DNA of 60,116 nucleotides from Cellvibrionaceae bacterium (lineage in GTDB: Bacteria > Pseudomonadota > Gammaproteobacteria > Pseudomonadales > Cellvibrionaceae), in assembly GCA_021151525.1 (NCBI GenBank), contig JAGKXD010000012.1, positions 1 through 60,116 on the forward strand, read 5' to 3'. A program made the translations under genes and the position numbers. Positions 25,242 to 33,168 of this stretch are shown here, in pieces; position 1 is the first letter of the stretch, and the number at the start of each line of letters is the position of its first letter. Under the pieces are notes generated by a model that was not told where the DNA came from, searched no databases, and saw only the letters and a program-made list of their open reading frames with translations.

Positions 25242-26291
25242 TTACTTTTGCAACTGCCAGCGCAATTTCTCGCCCGCTCTGAGTGGCACTAAGGTTGTGT
25301 CGGCAAACGCCAAGGTTTCAGGTGCTTGCCACTCGCTTTTTACCAATGTGATTTTGTCTGTGTTGCGCGGCAATTGATAAAAATCTGGGCCAAAATGGCT
25401 GGCGAAACCTTCAAGTTTGTCTAGGGCTCCGGCATCTTCAAAGGCTTCTGCATAGAGTTCAATGGCGGCATAGGCAGTGTAGCTGCCAGCACAGCCGCAA
25501 GCGGCTTCTTTCTTGTCTTTGGCGTGTGGCGCTGAGTCAGTCCCCAAAAAGAATTTTGGATTGCCGCTGATGGCGGCTTTGACCAAGGCTTCTTGATGCG
25601 TGTTGCGTTTAAGGATCGGTAAGCAGTAATAGTGCGGGCGAATACCGCCAGCGAGCATATGGTTGCGATTGTAAAGTAGGTGATGCGCGGTAATCGTAGC
25701 CCCGACATTAGCAGGTGCTGCAGCAACAAACTCGGCGGAGTCTGCGGTGGTGATGTGCTCCAGCACCATTTTTAATTCGGGAAAGTTTTTGACCAGATTG
25801 CCAAAAGTGCGATCGAGAAAGACTTTTTCACGGTCAAAAATATCAATGGAAGAATCGGTCACTTCGCCGTGCAGCAAAAACGGCATACCGGCTTTTTGCA
25901 TTGCTTCCAATACTGGGTAAACCTTGGTCAAGTCTGTAACGCCAGAGGCTGAGTTTGTGGTAGCGCCCGCAGGGTAGAGCTTTACTGCGGTGACGCCCGC
26001 TGCTTTGGCTTTGGCGATTTCCGCCGGGCTTGTACTGTCAGTGAGGTAAAGCACCATCAAGGGCTCAAACTGGTTGCCTGCAGGGCGTGCGGCCTTGATG
26101 CGTGCTTGATAAGCGAGCGCCTGCTCCGTATTCATCACCGGCGGTACTAGGTTGGGCATAACGATGGCGCGGGCGAATTGTTCGGCAGCATCACCTACAG
26201 TGCGGCTTAGTGCCGCGCCATCGCGCAAGTGAATATGCCAATCATCGGGGCGGGTTAGGGTGATTTGTTGCGGCGAGGGGGACTGCGACAT
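25242..26291 (-). CDS. pyrC: Dihydroorotase (class II)
   Basis: Third step of pyrimidine synthesis: reversible cyclisation of carbamoyl aspartate to dihydroorotate. The start at 26291 gives 349 residues, matching E. coli PyrC (348); the open frame from 26336 adds 15 residues with no support. Zinc-site motifs: DDWHIHLRDG near residue 17, the carboxylated Lys in AVKLYPAG near 100, HGEV near 137, a His in LEHITT, and FLGTDSAPH near 248 with the catalytic Asp. It is followed by rnt and divergent from motY. Confidence 0.95.
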   Translation of the reverse strand: MSQSPSPQQITLTRPDDWHIHLRDGAALSRTVGDAAEQFARAIVMPNLVPPVMNTEQALAYQARIKAARPAGNQFEPLMVLYLTDSTSPAEIAKAKAAGVTAVKLYPAGATTNSASGVTDLTKVYPVLEAMQKAGMPFLLHGEVTDSSIDIFDREKVFLDRTFGNLVKNFPELKMVLEHITTADSAEFVAAAPANVGATITAHHLLYNRNHMLAGGIRPHYYCLPILKRNTHQEALVKAAISGNPKFFLGTDSAPHAKDKKEAACGCAGSYTAYAAIELYAEAFEDAGALDKLEGFASHFGPDFYQLPRNTDKITLVKSEWQAPETLAFADTTLVPLRAGEKLRWQLQK

Positions 26292-26458
26292 GAGCGGCTT
26301 TCTCTTCAAATTCAAAAACTTGCCGCATCCTATCAAAAATAGCCTCCCAGCGCAGCTACAAGTTAAAGGAGGGCGCCGCTACAAGTTTGACCAGCAGGGT
26401 ACAAGGCTGGCTATACTAAGGAAACTTTGGGATATTTTCGTTATATAGGTTGGCGTTA

Positions 26459-27541
26459 ATGGCTGTTAGTTTGCGGGATTCGGCGGCACTTTCGATCTGT
26501 TCTTACCTTTTACTGGTGTCAAGCGCTCAGGCGCAAATGTATGGCGCTGAACTCACCAATTCCGAGTGGAAACTATCCTCTAATCCTTTTGCTTGTAGTC
26601 TTACCCATCGCATCCCTACATTTGGCAAAGCCATTTTTTCGCGCAAAGCAGGTGGTGCGGAAACCTTTTATTTGGAGTCAGATGGTCATGTCGTTTTTCC
26701 GGGCACGGTTGCAGGCTCGGAAACCTTGCCACCCCAATGGCGTAATGATCTTGTTCCTGTACCTTTGGGGGCGATGAAAGTCGTTGCCGGCAATCAGCCC
26801 ATCACACTCAACCCCACGCAAATCGTTGCTTTGGTAACTCAGCTTTCCTCTGGGATGAACGTTATGTATTCATCGCAACCGTTGGTCACGGCCTCCTCCA
26901 GTTCATCAATTATGCGTGTGGTTGTGAATGCGAAAAATTTTGCGGTAGGCTACAAAAGTTATCAGCAATGTATCGCCGATATTATTCCTTATAGCTTTGC
27001 GCAAGTTGCGCGAACCACTATTAATTACGCAGAAAAGCCAGATGGATTAACAACGGCTCAAAAGGCGGAGTTGGCGAAGGTGGCGCGCTATATAAAAGCT
27101 GATCCAAATGTGGTGGGAATATTTGTAGATGGCCACAGTGATAAATCTGGAACACCTGAATCTAGTGAAGCATTATCCAAGCAGGCAGCGGAGTGGGTGT
27201 CAGCTTATTTAATTGAGCAGGGGGTTGCGGACGCGAAAATTACAACGCGCTGGCACGGCGATAGTTTTGTGATTGCCGATAATAAAACGGCTGCCGGGCG
27301 TGCGCAAAATCGCCGCGTGACCGTTCGCTTGGAAGATGAAGCTGCGCACAAAGAGTTTATTAAGAAAGAGGAAGAAAAGCGCAAGGCCGATGAAAAAGCC
27401 AATGCAGAAAAAGCTGTAGCAGAAAGCAAGAAAGCCGAGGCCGGTTCAGCAACAAGTGCAGCCTCAAGCAAAACTAAAATGAGCCCGGAAGAAATCAGCC
27501 GCATGGTAGAGGGCTACGATTTAAAAAATCCCAAACAGTAA
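26459..27541 (+). CDS. motY: MotY-like sodium-type flagellar motor protein with OmpA domain
   Basis: A 360-residue exported protein. Residues 1-26 form a signal peptide. The N-terminal domain begins SEWKLSSNPFACSLTHRIPTFGKAIF, closely matching the start of Vibrio and Pseudomonas MotY, which forms the T-ring that anchors stators around the flagellar basal body. The C-terminal OmpA-like domain (about 180-295) binds peptidoglycan; its core is FVDGHSDKSG and RAQNRRVTV. Unusual is a charged Lys/Glu/Ala-rich tail (about 295-345). I chose the ATG at 26459, with AGGT nine bases before, over the TTG at 26450. The pyrC-rnt-motY neighbourhood matches Pseudomonas, which supports the call. Confidence 0.88.
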   Translation: MAVSLRDSAALSICSYLLLVSSAQAQMYGAELTNSEWKLSSNPFACSLTHRIPTFGKAIFSRKAGGAETFYLESDGHVVFPGTVAGSETLPPQWRNDLVPVPLGAMKVVAGNQPITLNPTQIVALVTQLSSGMNVMYSSQPLVTASSSSSIMRVVVNAKNFAVGYKSYQQCIADIIPYSFAQVARTTINYAEKPDGLTTAQKAELAKVARYIKADPNVVGIFVDGHSDKSGTPESSEALSKQAAEWVSAYLIEQGVADAKITTRWHGDSFVIADNKTAAGRAQNRRVTVRLEDEAAHKEFIKKEEEKRKADEKANAEKAVAESKKAEAGSATSAASSKTKMSPEEISRMVEGYDLKNPKQ

Positions 27542-27649
27542 ACTTGAATTTTTGCTTATAGGCCCCATCCACATTCCCCGCTAGCGATAGCCAACATTTT
27601 TGCGCCCACAATGTTAATTGCCGTAATTATGCAAATTTTGTGGCTTCGC

Positions 27650-27677
27650 GGAATTTTTTCAAATCACTTTGGTCTTA
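27650..27677 (+). promoter_or_regulatory. Candidate sigma-E-type promoter for the DegP-like gene
   Basis: GGAATT (27650-27655) and GTCTTA (27672-27677), 16 bases apart, resemble the GAACTT/TCTGA sigma-E pattern and lie about 70 bases before the start of a protease whose family is commonly under sigma-E/AlgU control. The match is partial. Confidence 0.3.
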
Positions 27678-27744
27678 TTTTCCGAGCAACAGGTTCTGGC
27701 CTTATTCTCAGAACTATGCGGATACTGTCTTATTAGAGGTTATT

Positions 27745-29130
27745 ATGAAGAAATTTTTGTTGCGTACAGCAAGCTTATTTTTGTTGTCGGTCAGTTTGGT
27801 TGTGGTTTCAGTTGAAGCTGCACCGCTACCGGATTTTAGTGATCTCATCGAAAAAGCATCGCCAGCTGTAGTGAAAATCACTGCAGTTACCAAGGCAAAG
27901 CAAACACGTCAGTTGCGCCAAATGCCTAATAATCAAATGCAGGATATTCCAGAAATATTTCGCGATTTATTAGAGCAGCGCCAAATTCCGCAGAGAGAAC
28001 ATGGCTCTCTGGGGTCAGGTTTTATTATTTCAAATGATGGCTATGTGCTTACCAATAATCACGTGGTGAGTGAGGCCGATGAAATTAAAGTTATTCTCAA
28101 TGATGAGCGCGAGTTCGATGCAAAACTTATCGGCACTGATGATCGTACTGATATTGCATTGCTAAAAATTGACGCAAAAAATTTGCCGCAACTCACTCTG
28201 GCAAAAAATGAAAAACTGAAGGTAGGGCAATGGGTTGTCGCTATAGGTTCGCCCTTTGGTTTGGATTATTCAGCGAGCGCCGGTATCGTCAGCGCTATAG
28301 GTCGCAATATTCCATCTGATCGCGGCTACGTGCAATTTATTCAAACCGACGTTGCCATTAACCCCGGTAATTCCGGTGGGCCTTTATTTAATATGGATGG
28401 CGAAGTTGTTGGCATCAACTCACAAATTTATACGCCTTCCGGTGGCTCTGTTGGTTTGTCATTTGCAATTCCGTCTTCAGTGGCCATTGATGTAGTGAGC
28501 CAGCTGAAAGACAAGGGCCGTGTTGAACGCGGTTGGCTCGGTGTGGTGATTGGCAGCGTTGATAAAGATTTGGCGAGTGCTTACGGTTTAGATAAAGCAC
28601 AAGGTGCAATAGTGTCTGAAGTTGCACCTAAAGGCCCCGCAGAAAAGGCTGGTGTAAAAATCGGTGATTTGATTGTGAAATTTAATGGTCAGGATGTTCA
28701 CAGCCAAGCAGATCTGCCACGTATTGTCGGTCAGCTTGCTCCGGGTACCAAGGTGACCTTTGATGTCATTCGCAAAGGCAAACGTGAGACTCTTTCTGGC
28801 GTGTTGGAAAAGTTGAAAGATGATTCTGGTTCAGCAGAAAAGCCTAGTCTTTCCAATGAATCTAAAACCGCCAAGACAGATGCTTTAGGTTTGACCGTAG
28901 CACCAGCAGAAGGTGAAAAAGGTGTTCAGGTATTGACGGTAGAGCCTGATAGCGCCGCGCAGCGTGCAGGTTTGCAACGCGGCGATGTTATTACCCAGCT
29001 CGACTTTATAGAGATCGATTCAGTGGCGGGCTATAGCAAAATTGTGGGCTCTATTCCCAAAAATACCGCCAAGGCGATTCGATTTGTACGCAATGGTACG
29101 CCTAGTTTCCGTTCAATTACTATCAAGTAA
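27745..29130 (+). CDS. degP: Do-like periplasmic serine endoprotease (DegP/MucD family)
   Basis: Periplasmic protease/chaperone that removes misfolded envelope proteins. The ATG at 27745 (461 residues) is preferred over the GTG-led frame at 27640: it has AGAGG just upstream and starts with a signal peptide (1-25). The trypsin-like catalytic triad is His106 in TNNHVV, Asp136 in DRTDIALL and Ser210 in GNSGGP. Two PDZ domains follow (about 260-350 and 370-455). Between signal and protease is a Gln/Arg-rich loop (about 50-85). It is single-cistron with a candidate sigma-E promoter and a downstream terminator. DegP, DegQ and MucD are not separable from sequence alone. Confidence 0.93.
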   Translation: MKKFLLRTASLFLLSVSLVVVSVEAAPLPDFSDLIEKASPAVVKITAVTKAKQTRQLRQMPNNQMQDIPEIFRDLLEQRQIPQREHGSLGSGFIISNDGYVLTNNHVVSEADEIKVILNDEREFDAKLIGTDDRTDIALLKIDAKNLPQLTLAKNEKLKVGQWVVAIGSPFGLDYSASAGIVSAIGRNIPSDRGYVQFIQTDVAINPGNSGGPLFNMDGEVVGINSQIYTPSGGSVGLSFAIPSSVAIDVVSQLKDKGRVERGWLGVVIGSVDKDLASAYGLDKAQGAIVSEVAPKGPAEKAGVKIGDLIVKFNGQDVHSQADLPRIVGQLAPGTKVTFDVIRKGKRETLSGVLEKLKDDSGSAEKPSLSNESKTAKTDALGLTVAPAEGEKGVQVLTVEPDSAAQRAGLQRGDVITQLDFIEIDSVAGYSKIVGSIPKNTAKAIRFVRNGTPSFRSITIK

Positions 29131-29150
29131 TAACGGGTACAACCTAAACC

Positions 29151-29183
29151 AAAAGGCTGGAGTGAAAACTCTGGCCTTTTTCG
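29151..29183 (+). terminator. Terminator after the DegP-like gene
   Basis: AAAAGGCTGGAG and CTCTGGCCTTTTT form a stem with two G-T pairs and a TGAAAA loop, then a T-rich tail, 20 bases after the stop. Confidence 0.65.
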
Positions 29184-29253
29184 TTTGGGGGTGAACAACT
29201 ATCCACACATTCTCAGGCTATAATGGCCAGCCCATAGGTTGAACTTGATCATT

Positions 29254-30171
29254 ATGCAGCCACCTGTTTTTTCCCGCGCTCTTCTTGCTCCGCGCCACTG
29301 GCCCGCTTGGTTTGGTGTGGCGGTGTGGTTTTTATTGGCACAACTGCCTTACCGCATTCAATTTTATTTACCGCATTTATTAATTCCCTATCTCAAACGC
29401 AATAAAAAACGTTTGAATCAGGCCGAGACAAATTTGCGTTTGTGTTTTCCAGATTTGAGTGATAAAGAGCGCGAAGCACTGCTCTATGAAACGCTTTACT
29501 CAACCGCCATGGCGATTTTTGAAACAGGCATTGCTTGGTTTTGGCCCAAGTGGCGTTTGCGCCGTTTATTTACCATTAGCGGCGTTGAACATGTTGAAGC
29601 TGCGCTTAAAGATGGGCAAGGCGCTTTGTTATTAAGTATGCATTTCACCACGCTGGATATTGGCAGTGCCATGCTGGGGCAATATGTAAATTACGATGGC
29701 ATGTATCGCCCACATCGCAATAAAGTGTATGACTACATGCAAAAAGTTCGTCGCGAGGCTTATGCGCCGGGTGGTACAGCATTTAGTCGTGATAACGTGC
29801 GTGGAATGATTAGTCGCTTGCGCCAAGGTCGTATGATTTGGTACGCACCAGATCGCGATTTGGGTGAAAAAATTAGTGTGTTTGTTCCTTTCTTTGGTGT
29901 GCAAACCGCAACTGTAACGGCCACTGCGCAATTTGCGCGTTTAGGTCGTGCGAAAATTATTCCTTTTACACAAAAGCGTTTGCCGAATGGAAAAGGTTAT
30001 GAATTGGTGATTCATCCTCCTTTTGAAAATTATCCAACGGGTGATGAATATGAAGATGCCTTGCGGGTCAGCAAATTTATGGAAGATGAAATTCGTAAAA
30101 TTCCCGGCCAATATTTTTGGGCGCAACCGCGCTTCAAAACCCGTCCTGAAGGCGAAGCGCGTTTATATTGA
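29254..30171 (+). CDS. lpxL: Kdo2-lipid IVA lauroyltransferase (LpxL/HtrB family)
   Basis: Inner-membrane acyltransferase that adds a secondary acyl chain to lipid A. The ATG at 29254 gives 305 residues and an N-terminus (MQPPVFSRALLAPRHWPAW) that aligns with LpxL proteins; the open frame from a TTG at 29239 is less likely. One membrane helix (about 18-40) is followed by the HX4D catalytic motif in MHFTTLD near residue 130 and the conserved MYRPHRNK segment. LpxM (myristoyl) and LpxP relatives are alternatives. It is convergent with the CvpA fusion gene 24 bases away. Confidence 0.9.
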   Translation: MQPPVFSRALLAPRHWPAWFGVAVWFLLAQLPYRIQFYLPHLLIPYLKRNKKRLNQAETNLRLCFPDLSDKEREALLYETLYSTAMAIFETGIAWFWPKWRLRRLFTISGVEHVEAALKDGQGALLLSMHFTTLDIGSAMLGQYVNYDGMYRPHRNKVYDYMQKVRREAYAPGGTAFSRDNVRGMISRLRQGRMIWYAPDRDLGEKISVFVPFFGVQTATVTATAQFARLGRAKIIPFTQKRLPNGKGYELVIHPPFENYPTGDEYEDALRVSKFMEDEIRKIPGQYFWAQPRFKTRPEGEARLY

Positions 30172-30195
30172 AAACGTGTTTATATTAAGAACGGT

Positions 30196-31461
30196 TTAGT
30201 GTTTGATGGGTTTGTCCGAGTAGTGGACTTTCCCATCTTCATCAGTCCAGCGATAAAGTTTTTCTTCACGCACTTCTTCTTTTTTATTGGCACTTTTCTT
30301 CTCTGCGCTCTTTTCGTCGTCATTATTTGCGGCTGGCTGTTGAACACCGCTGGTAATATCTTCCACAACATAATGCGTTTTAGGAATTGCAGCAGCTGCT
30401 TTTGTTGTAGCATTTTTTGCTGGGCGATTGGTTGATACTGGTGGCGAATCATTGCTAAAAATAATTTCAGATAGCTCGCGCATTTTGGGGTTCATTAAGA
30501 GCGGCAATTTGTTGGGGGAATTTAACTGCGCCTGAAATGCCGGGTCGCTGACTATATCGATAACGCGCGGATCATTTTTTAAGGTCTCAACTTTTTGCCA
30601 AGCTTGAATCATTTTTTCTGCTGTCGCCTGTTCAGATGCCGTATCGCCAGCATTATCACCGGATGAAAGAATCGCCTGCATATCAGGGTTTTGCAGCAGT
30701 TCTTGGAAATCTTCATTCTGCATAAGCGATGCGGTATTACCTTGGGCTAGGGCGGCTTGAAACTCTGGCTTATCCATGAGTTGCCTAAATTCGCCATTGT
30801 TCGTCATGTTTTGCACGTGGCTCAACATGGCTTGTGGATCTTGCGTAAGCGTCTTGGTAATTTGCGAGCTGGCTTTGTCAGAAGTAATTACACCTACTGC
30901 CGTTGAGGCAGCCGTACTCACTAATTTTTTTGCGGTGCTATCAATAAAGGAATCCTTAGATGTACTGCCCTCAGCCATAACATATTTTTTTATGCTGTCG
31001 GCTTCTGCGGCACTCATCTGTTTTTCTGGCGCTGCATCACTATTGATTTTTGTTTCAGTGTGAAGGGATGGTTTGGGGACGGCAACAATATTAATCAGGT
31101 AAACCGCGACCAAACCTATAACACACCCAAAAATAACCCCGAACGTTGCGCCACCTATTTTTGAGCCTGTTTCGGTAAATTCATTGGCAGGTACTAAACG
31201 CGCCAGCCCATTCAATAGCAAAGTGACTAAGAGGCTTACTGTTAGAAAAATGGTACAGCCAGCAACAAGAAACAGAATTAAACCATCGAGGCCGGTGAAG
31301 CTGCGTAAAATATTAGCGAAGGGTTTGGTAAGAAAAATAGCGGCAGGGTAGGCGATTAAAAAACTTAAAACTTTAGTGATGGCTCCTACAAATCCTTTCT
31401 GATAACCACGCCATGTAAAAAAAGCCAAAATAACTAAAAATACAATTGTGGTTATGCTCAT
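30196..31461 (-). CDS. CvpA-domain membrane protein with C-terminal DUF4124
   Basis: A 421-residue protein. Residues 1-130 hold four membrane helices of the CvpA type (RGYQKGFVGAITK, then SKIGGATFGVIFG). CvpA proteins affect colicin V export and envelope homeostasis and are usually about 160 residues. A low-complexity middle (about 130-385) is rich in Ser, Ala and Gln and includes helical repeats such as NPDMQAILSSG and MQNEDFQELLQ. The C-terminal 25 residues form a DUF4124 motif, LYRWTDEDGKVHYSDKP, normally found at the N-terminus of secreted proteins. The topology puts DUF4124 either in the periplasm or the cytoplasm, which I cannot settle. It is probably in an operon with the QueD-like gene 29 bases upstream. 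Confidence 0.85.
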   Translation of the reverse strand: MSITTIVFLVILAFFTWRGYQKGFVGAITKVLSFLIAYPAAIFLTKPFANILRSFTGLDGLILFLVAGCTIFLTVSLLVTLLLNGLARLVPANEFTETGSKIGGATFGVIFGCVIGLVAVYLINIVAVPKPSLHTETKINSDAAPEKQMSAAEADSIKKYVMAEGSTSKDSFIDSTAKKLVSTAASTAVGVITSDKASSQITKTLTQDPQAMLSHVQNMTNNGEFRQLMDKPEFQAALAQGNTASLMQNEDFQELLQNPDMQAILSSGDNAGDTASEQATAEKMIQAWQKVETLKNDPRVIDIVSDPAFQAQLNSPNKLPLLMNPKMRELSEIIFSNDSPPVSTNRPAKNATTKAAAAIPKTHYVVEDITSGVQQPAANNDDEKSAEKKSANKKEEVREEKLYRWTDEDGKVHYSDKPIKH

Positions 31462-31490
31462 AAACCTATCCTTTTTGATTATTAGATTTT

Positions 31491-32342
31491 TTAAACTTCT
31501 GCAATAGCGCCTTTATTAATACCTTCAAACGCTTTTACACGAATAATAGAGGTGGGGCGCTCGGCTTTTGTCGCCAGTGCAAAGTGTTGTGCAATTAATT
31601 CTACGGTGCTGTCGGTATCAATTAAATAACAGCAGCTTTGTGGAATGGTTAATTCAAAAGGGCCTTGCTGCGATACGTATGCAAAATGATAGTAGCGACA
31701 GTCGTCATGCACAGGTGTTGATTGGATATCGGCGCGAGTTCCAATATAAATATCGCGCCAGCGTTCAGCCCAGAGTTGTTCGAGTTCGGGTGATTTAATG
31801 CCGTTCTCCCAAATATCAATGCGCGATCTATGGCCGTGCGCAATGCGTTGGCAATTGCCAAGATGTTTTTTCAATCCGTGACTGTAGTGGTAACTGGCGC
31901 CGCTAATTTCTTCTTGAGTGAAATTCAGTTCAAGCTTGGCCACACTTTCCGGAAACAAACTTTTCAGCTGGCTGATGCACCATGTGGCAATGGAGTCTGG
32001 TGTAAGTGCTTCAGCATCAACCAAGGCAATCGCATCGCGCGGTGAGCGTGTTTGCAGGAACTGGCCTGCGGCACCAAACTGCCAGCGAATATTGAGGAAT
32101 TCACCTTCTTCTTTAATCGTGATATTGGGCGAGTGAATGGGAACCGCCAAACGGTGATCCAGCTCTGTATCCAGCCAGTGACGTACCAATTTCTTCACTG
32201 TGCCGAAATCGCACACCATGCCTTGTTCATCCAACTCACCTTGCAGGCCTATATTGGCAAGATAGGTTTCGCCGAGCAGGCCGCGCTCTGCGTCTAAAAA
32301 ACTAAAGTCTACGTTGGTGAGGTTATCTACAAAAAGCAGCAT
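31491..32342 (-). CDS. Tandem 6-pyruvoyl-tetrahydropterin synthase/QueD-like protein
   Basis: A 283-residue protein related to 6-carboxy-tetrahydropterin synthase (QueD), which acts in queuosine precursor synthesis. The ATG at 32342 is chosen because LFVDNLTNVDFSFLD is the usual beginning; the frame upstream to 32384 lacks support. The first half keeps GMVCDFGTVKKLV and LDHRL, the substrate-side motifs, but has GET where the zinc-binding HGH should be. The second half keeps HLGNCQRIAHGHRS, the zinc and catalytic segment. The two halves therefore look complementary. Canonical QueD is about 120 residues, so this is a divergent two-domain form and may not make queuosine precursors. The downstream CvpA fusion is probably co-transcribed. 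Confidence 0.78.
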   Translation of the reverse strand: MLLFVDNLTNVDFSFLDAERGLLGETYLANIGLQGELDEQGMVCDFGTVKKLVRHWLDTELDHRLAVPIHSPNITIKEEGEFLNIRWQFGAAGQFLQTRSPRDAIALVDAEALTPDSIATWCISQLKSLFPESVAKLELNFTQEEISGASYHYSHGLKKHLGNCQRIAHGHRSRIDIWENGIKSPELEQLWAERWRDIYIGTRADIQSTPVHDDCRYYHFAYVSQQGPFELTIPQSCCYLIDTDSTVELIAQHFALATKAERPTSIIRVKAFEGINKGAIAEV

Positions 32343-32607
32343 GGTGATATTTAGGGGCAGTGAAACGGGTACCCATAATAGCACTGCCAGTGCTAATTTG
32401 CGTTCCCTGACAAGTGCTTAGTTGCTATTGCATGTAATAACAATTGTTAGAAATCTGGTCTATTCTCTTTGTTGATGATGTTCCAGTGCGAGCGCTTTGA
32501 TGTTTGAACGCTGTAGTTGATACGATTCCGCAGAAAATAGTGGTTAACAATAAAAAGGAGGCGTGTTTATACACGCTGAAATAGTACCTGGCTGGGAGTA
32601 GTAGGTT

Positions 32608-33168
32608 CTGAAACGGGTCATTTTGAGCTGTATATTAGGGCTTTGGTCCTGGTCGGTTGCAGAGGGAGCTTCCAACGAAGCATCGCTCCGGGTGGCTTTC
32701 GTCTACAGTTTTGCCAAATTTATTGAGTGGCCCGGTCAGGCCGCGAACCGTTCTTTACGCCTTTGTGCTTTGGGTGCCACCGGAGAAGCAAGAGAGGCGC
32801 TTAAACCTCTAAATGCCAAGCCGGTGTTAACCGACATGGTCGATGGCAAACCGGTGGTGAAACAGGCAATTGAACTTGTTCACCTCGACGATCCTGCCAT
32901 CGCTCTGCAACAGCTAAAAACCTGCCAAATCATTTATCGCCCTGCTCAAGCAGTCCCTATCGCTTTACCTTCTCCACTTCCCGTAGGCGTTTTGCTGGTT
33001 GCCGATGATCCGCTCGTGGCAGAGGCGAATGTAGGTATAGCGCTTGTCCGCAATTATGAAGGCAGAATTGAGTTTTCAATATCGCTAGCGGCGACCAATC
33101 AAGCAGGGGTCAGTATCAGCAGCCAATTATTGAAGTTGGCCAAAAATGGTCAGGGAGGTAAAAACTAA
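32608..33168 (+). CDS. yfiR: YfiR-like (DUF4154) periplasmic protein
   Basis: A 186-residue protein if it starts at the CTG at 32608. From the TTG at 32623 the N-terminus has no basic residue, but from the CTG it reads MKRVILSCILGLWSWSVAEGA, a normal signal peptide, with GGGAG nine bases upstream. The mature domain has the DUF4154/YfiR hallmarks: LRVAFVYSFAKFIEWPG at the start, then LRLCALG, LKTCQIIY and NYEGRIEFSISL. Pseudomonas YfiR is a periplasmic repressor that binds the sensory region of the diguanylate cyclase YfiN. Here the next gene, whose ATG follows this stop directly (TAAATG), encodes a kinase with a YfiN-like periplasmic region. Its role as that kinase's periplasmic regulator is inferred. 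Confidence 0.85.
   Translation: MKRVILSCILGLWSWSVAEGASNEASLRVAFVYSFAKFIEWPGQAANRSLRLCALGATGEAREALKPLNAKPVLTDMVDGKPVVKQAIELVHLDDPAIALQQLKTCQIIYRPAQAVPIALPSPLPVGVLLVADDPLVAEANVGIALVRNYEGRIEFSISLAATNQAGVSISSQLLKLAKNGQGGKN

Noticed and set aside
32563..32601. Twelve-codon GTG frame in the leader of the signalling operon as a leader peptide gene
   Set aside because: The Shine-Dalgarno ends almost at the GTG, too close for normal initiation, so I list it only as a leader structure.
32623..33168. TTG start at 32623 for the YfiR gene
   Set aside because: It removes the basic n-region of the signal peptide and has no ribosome site; the CTG at 32608 fits better.
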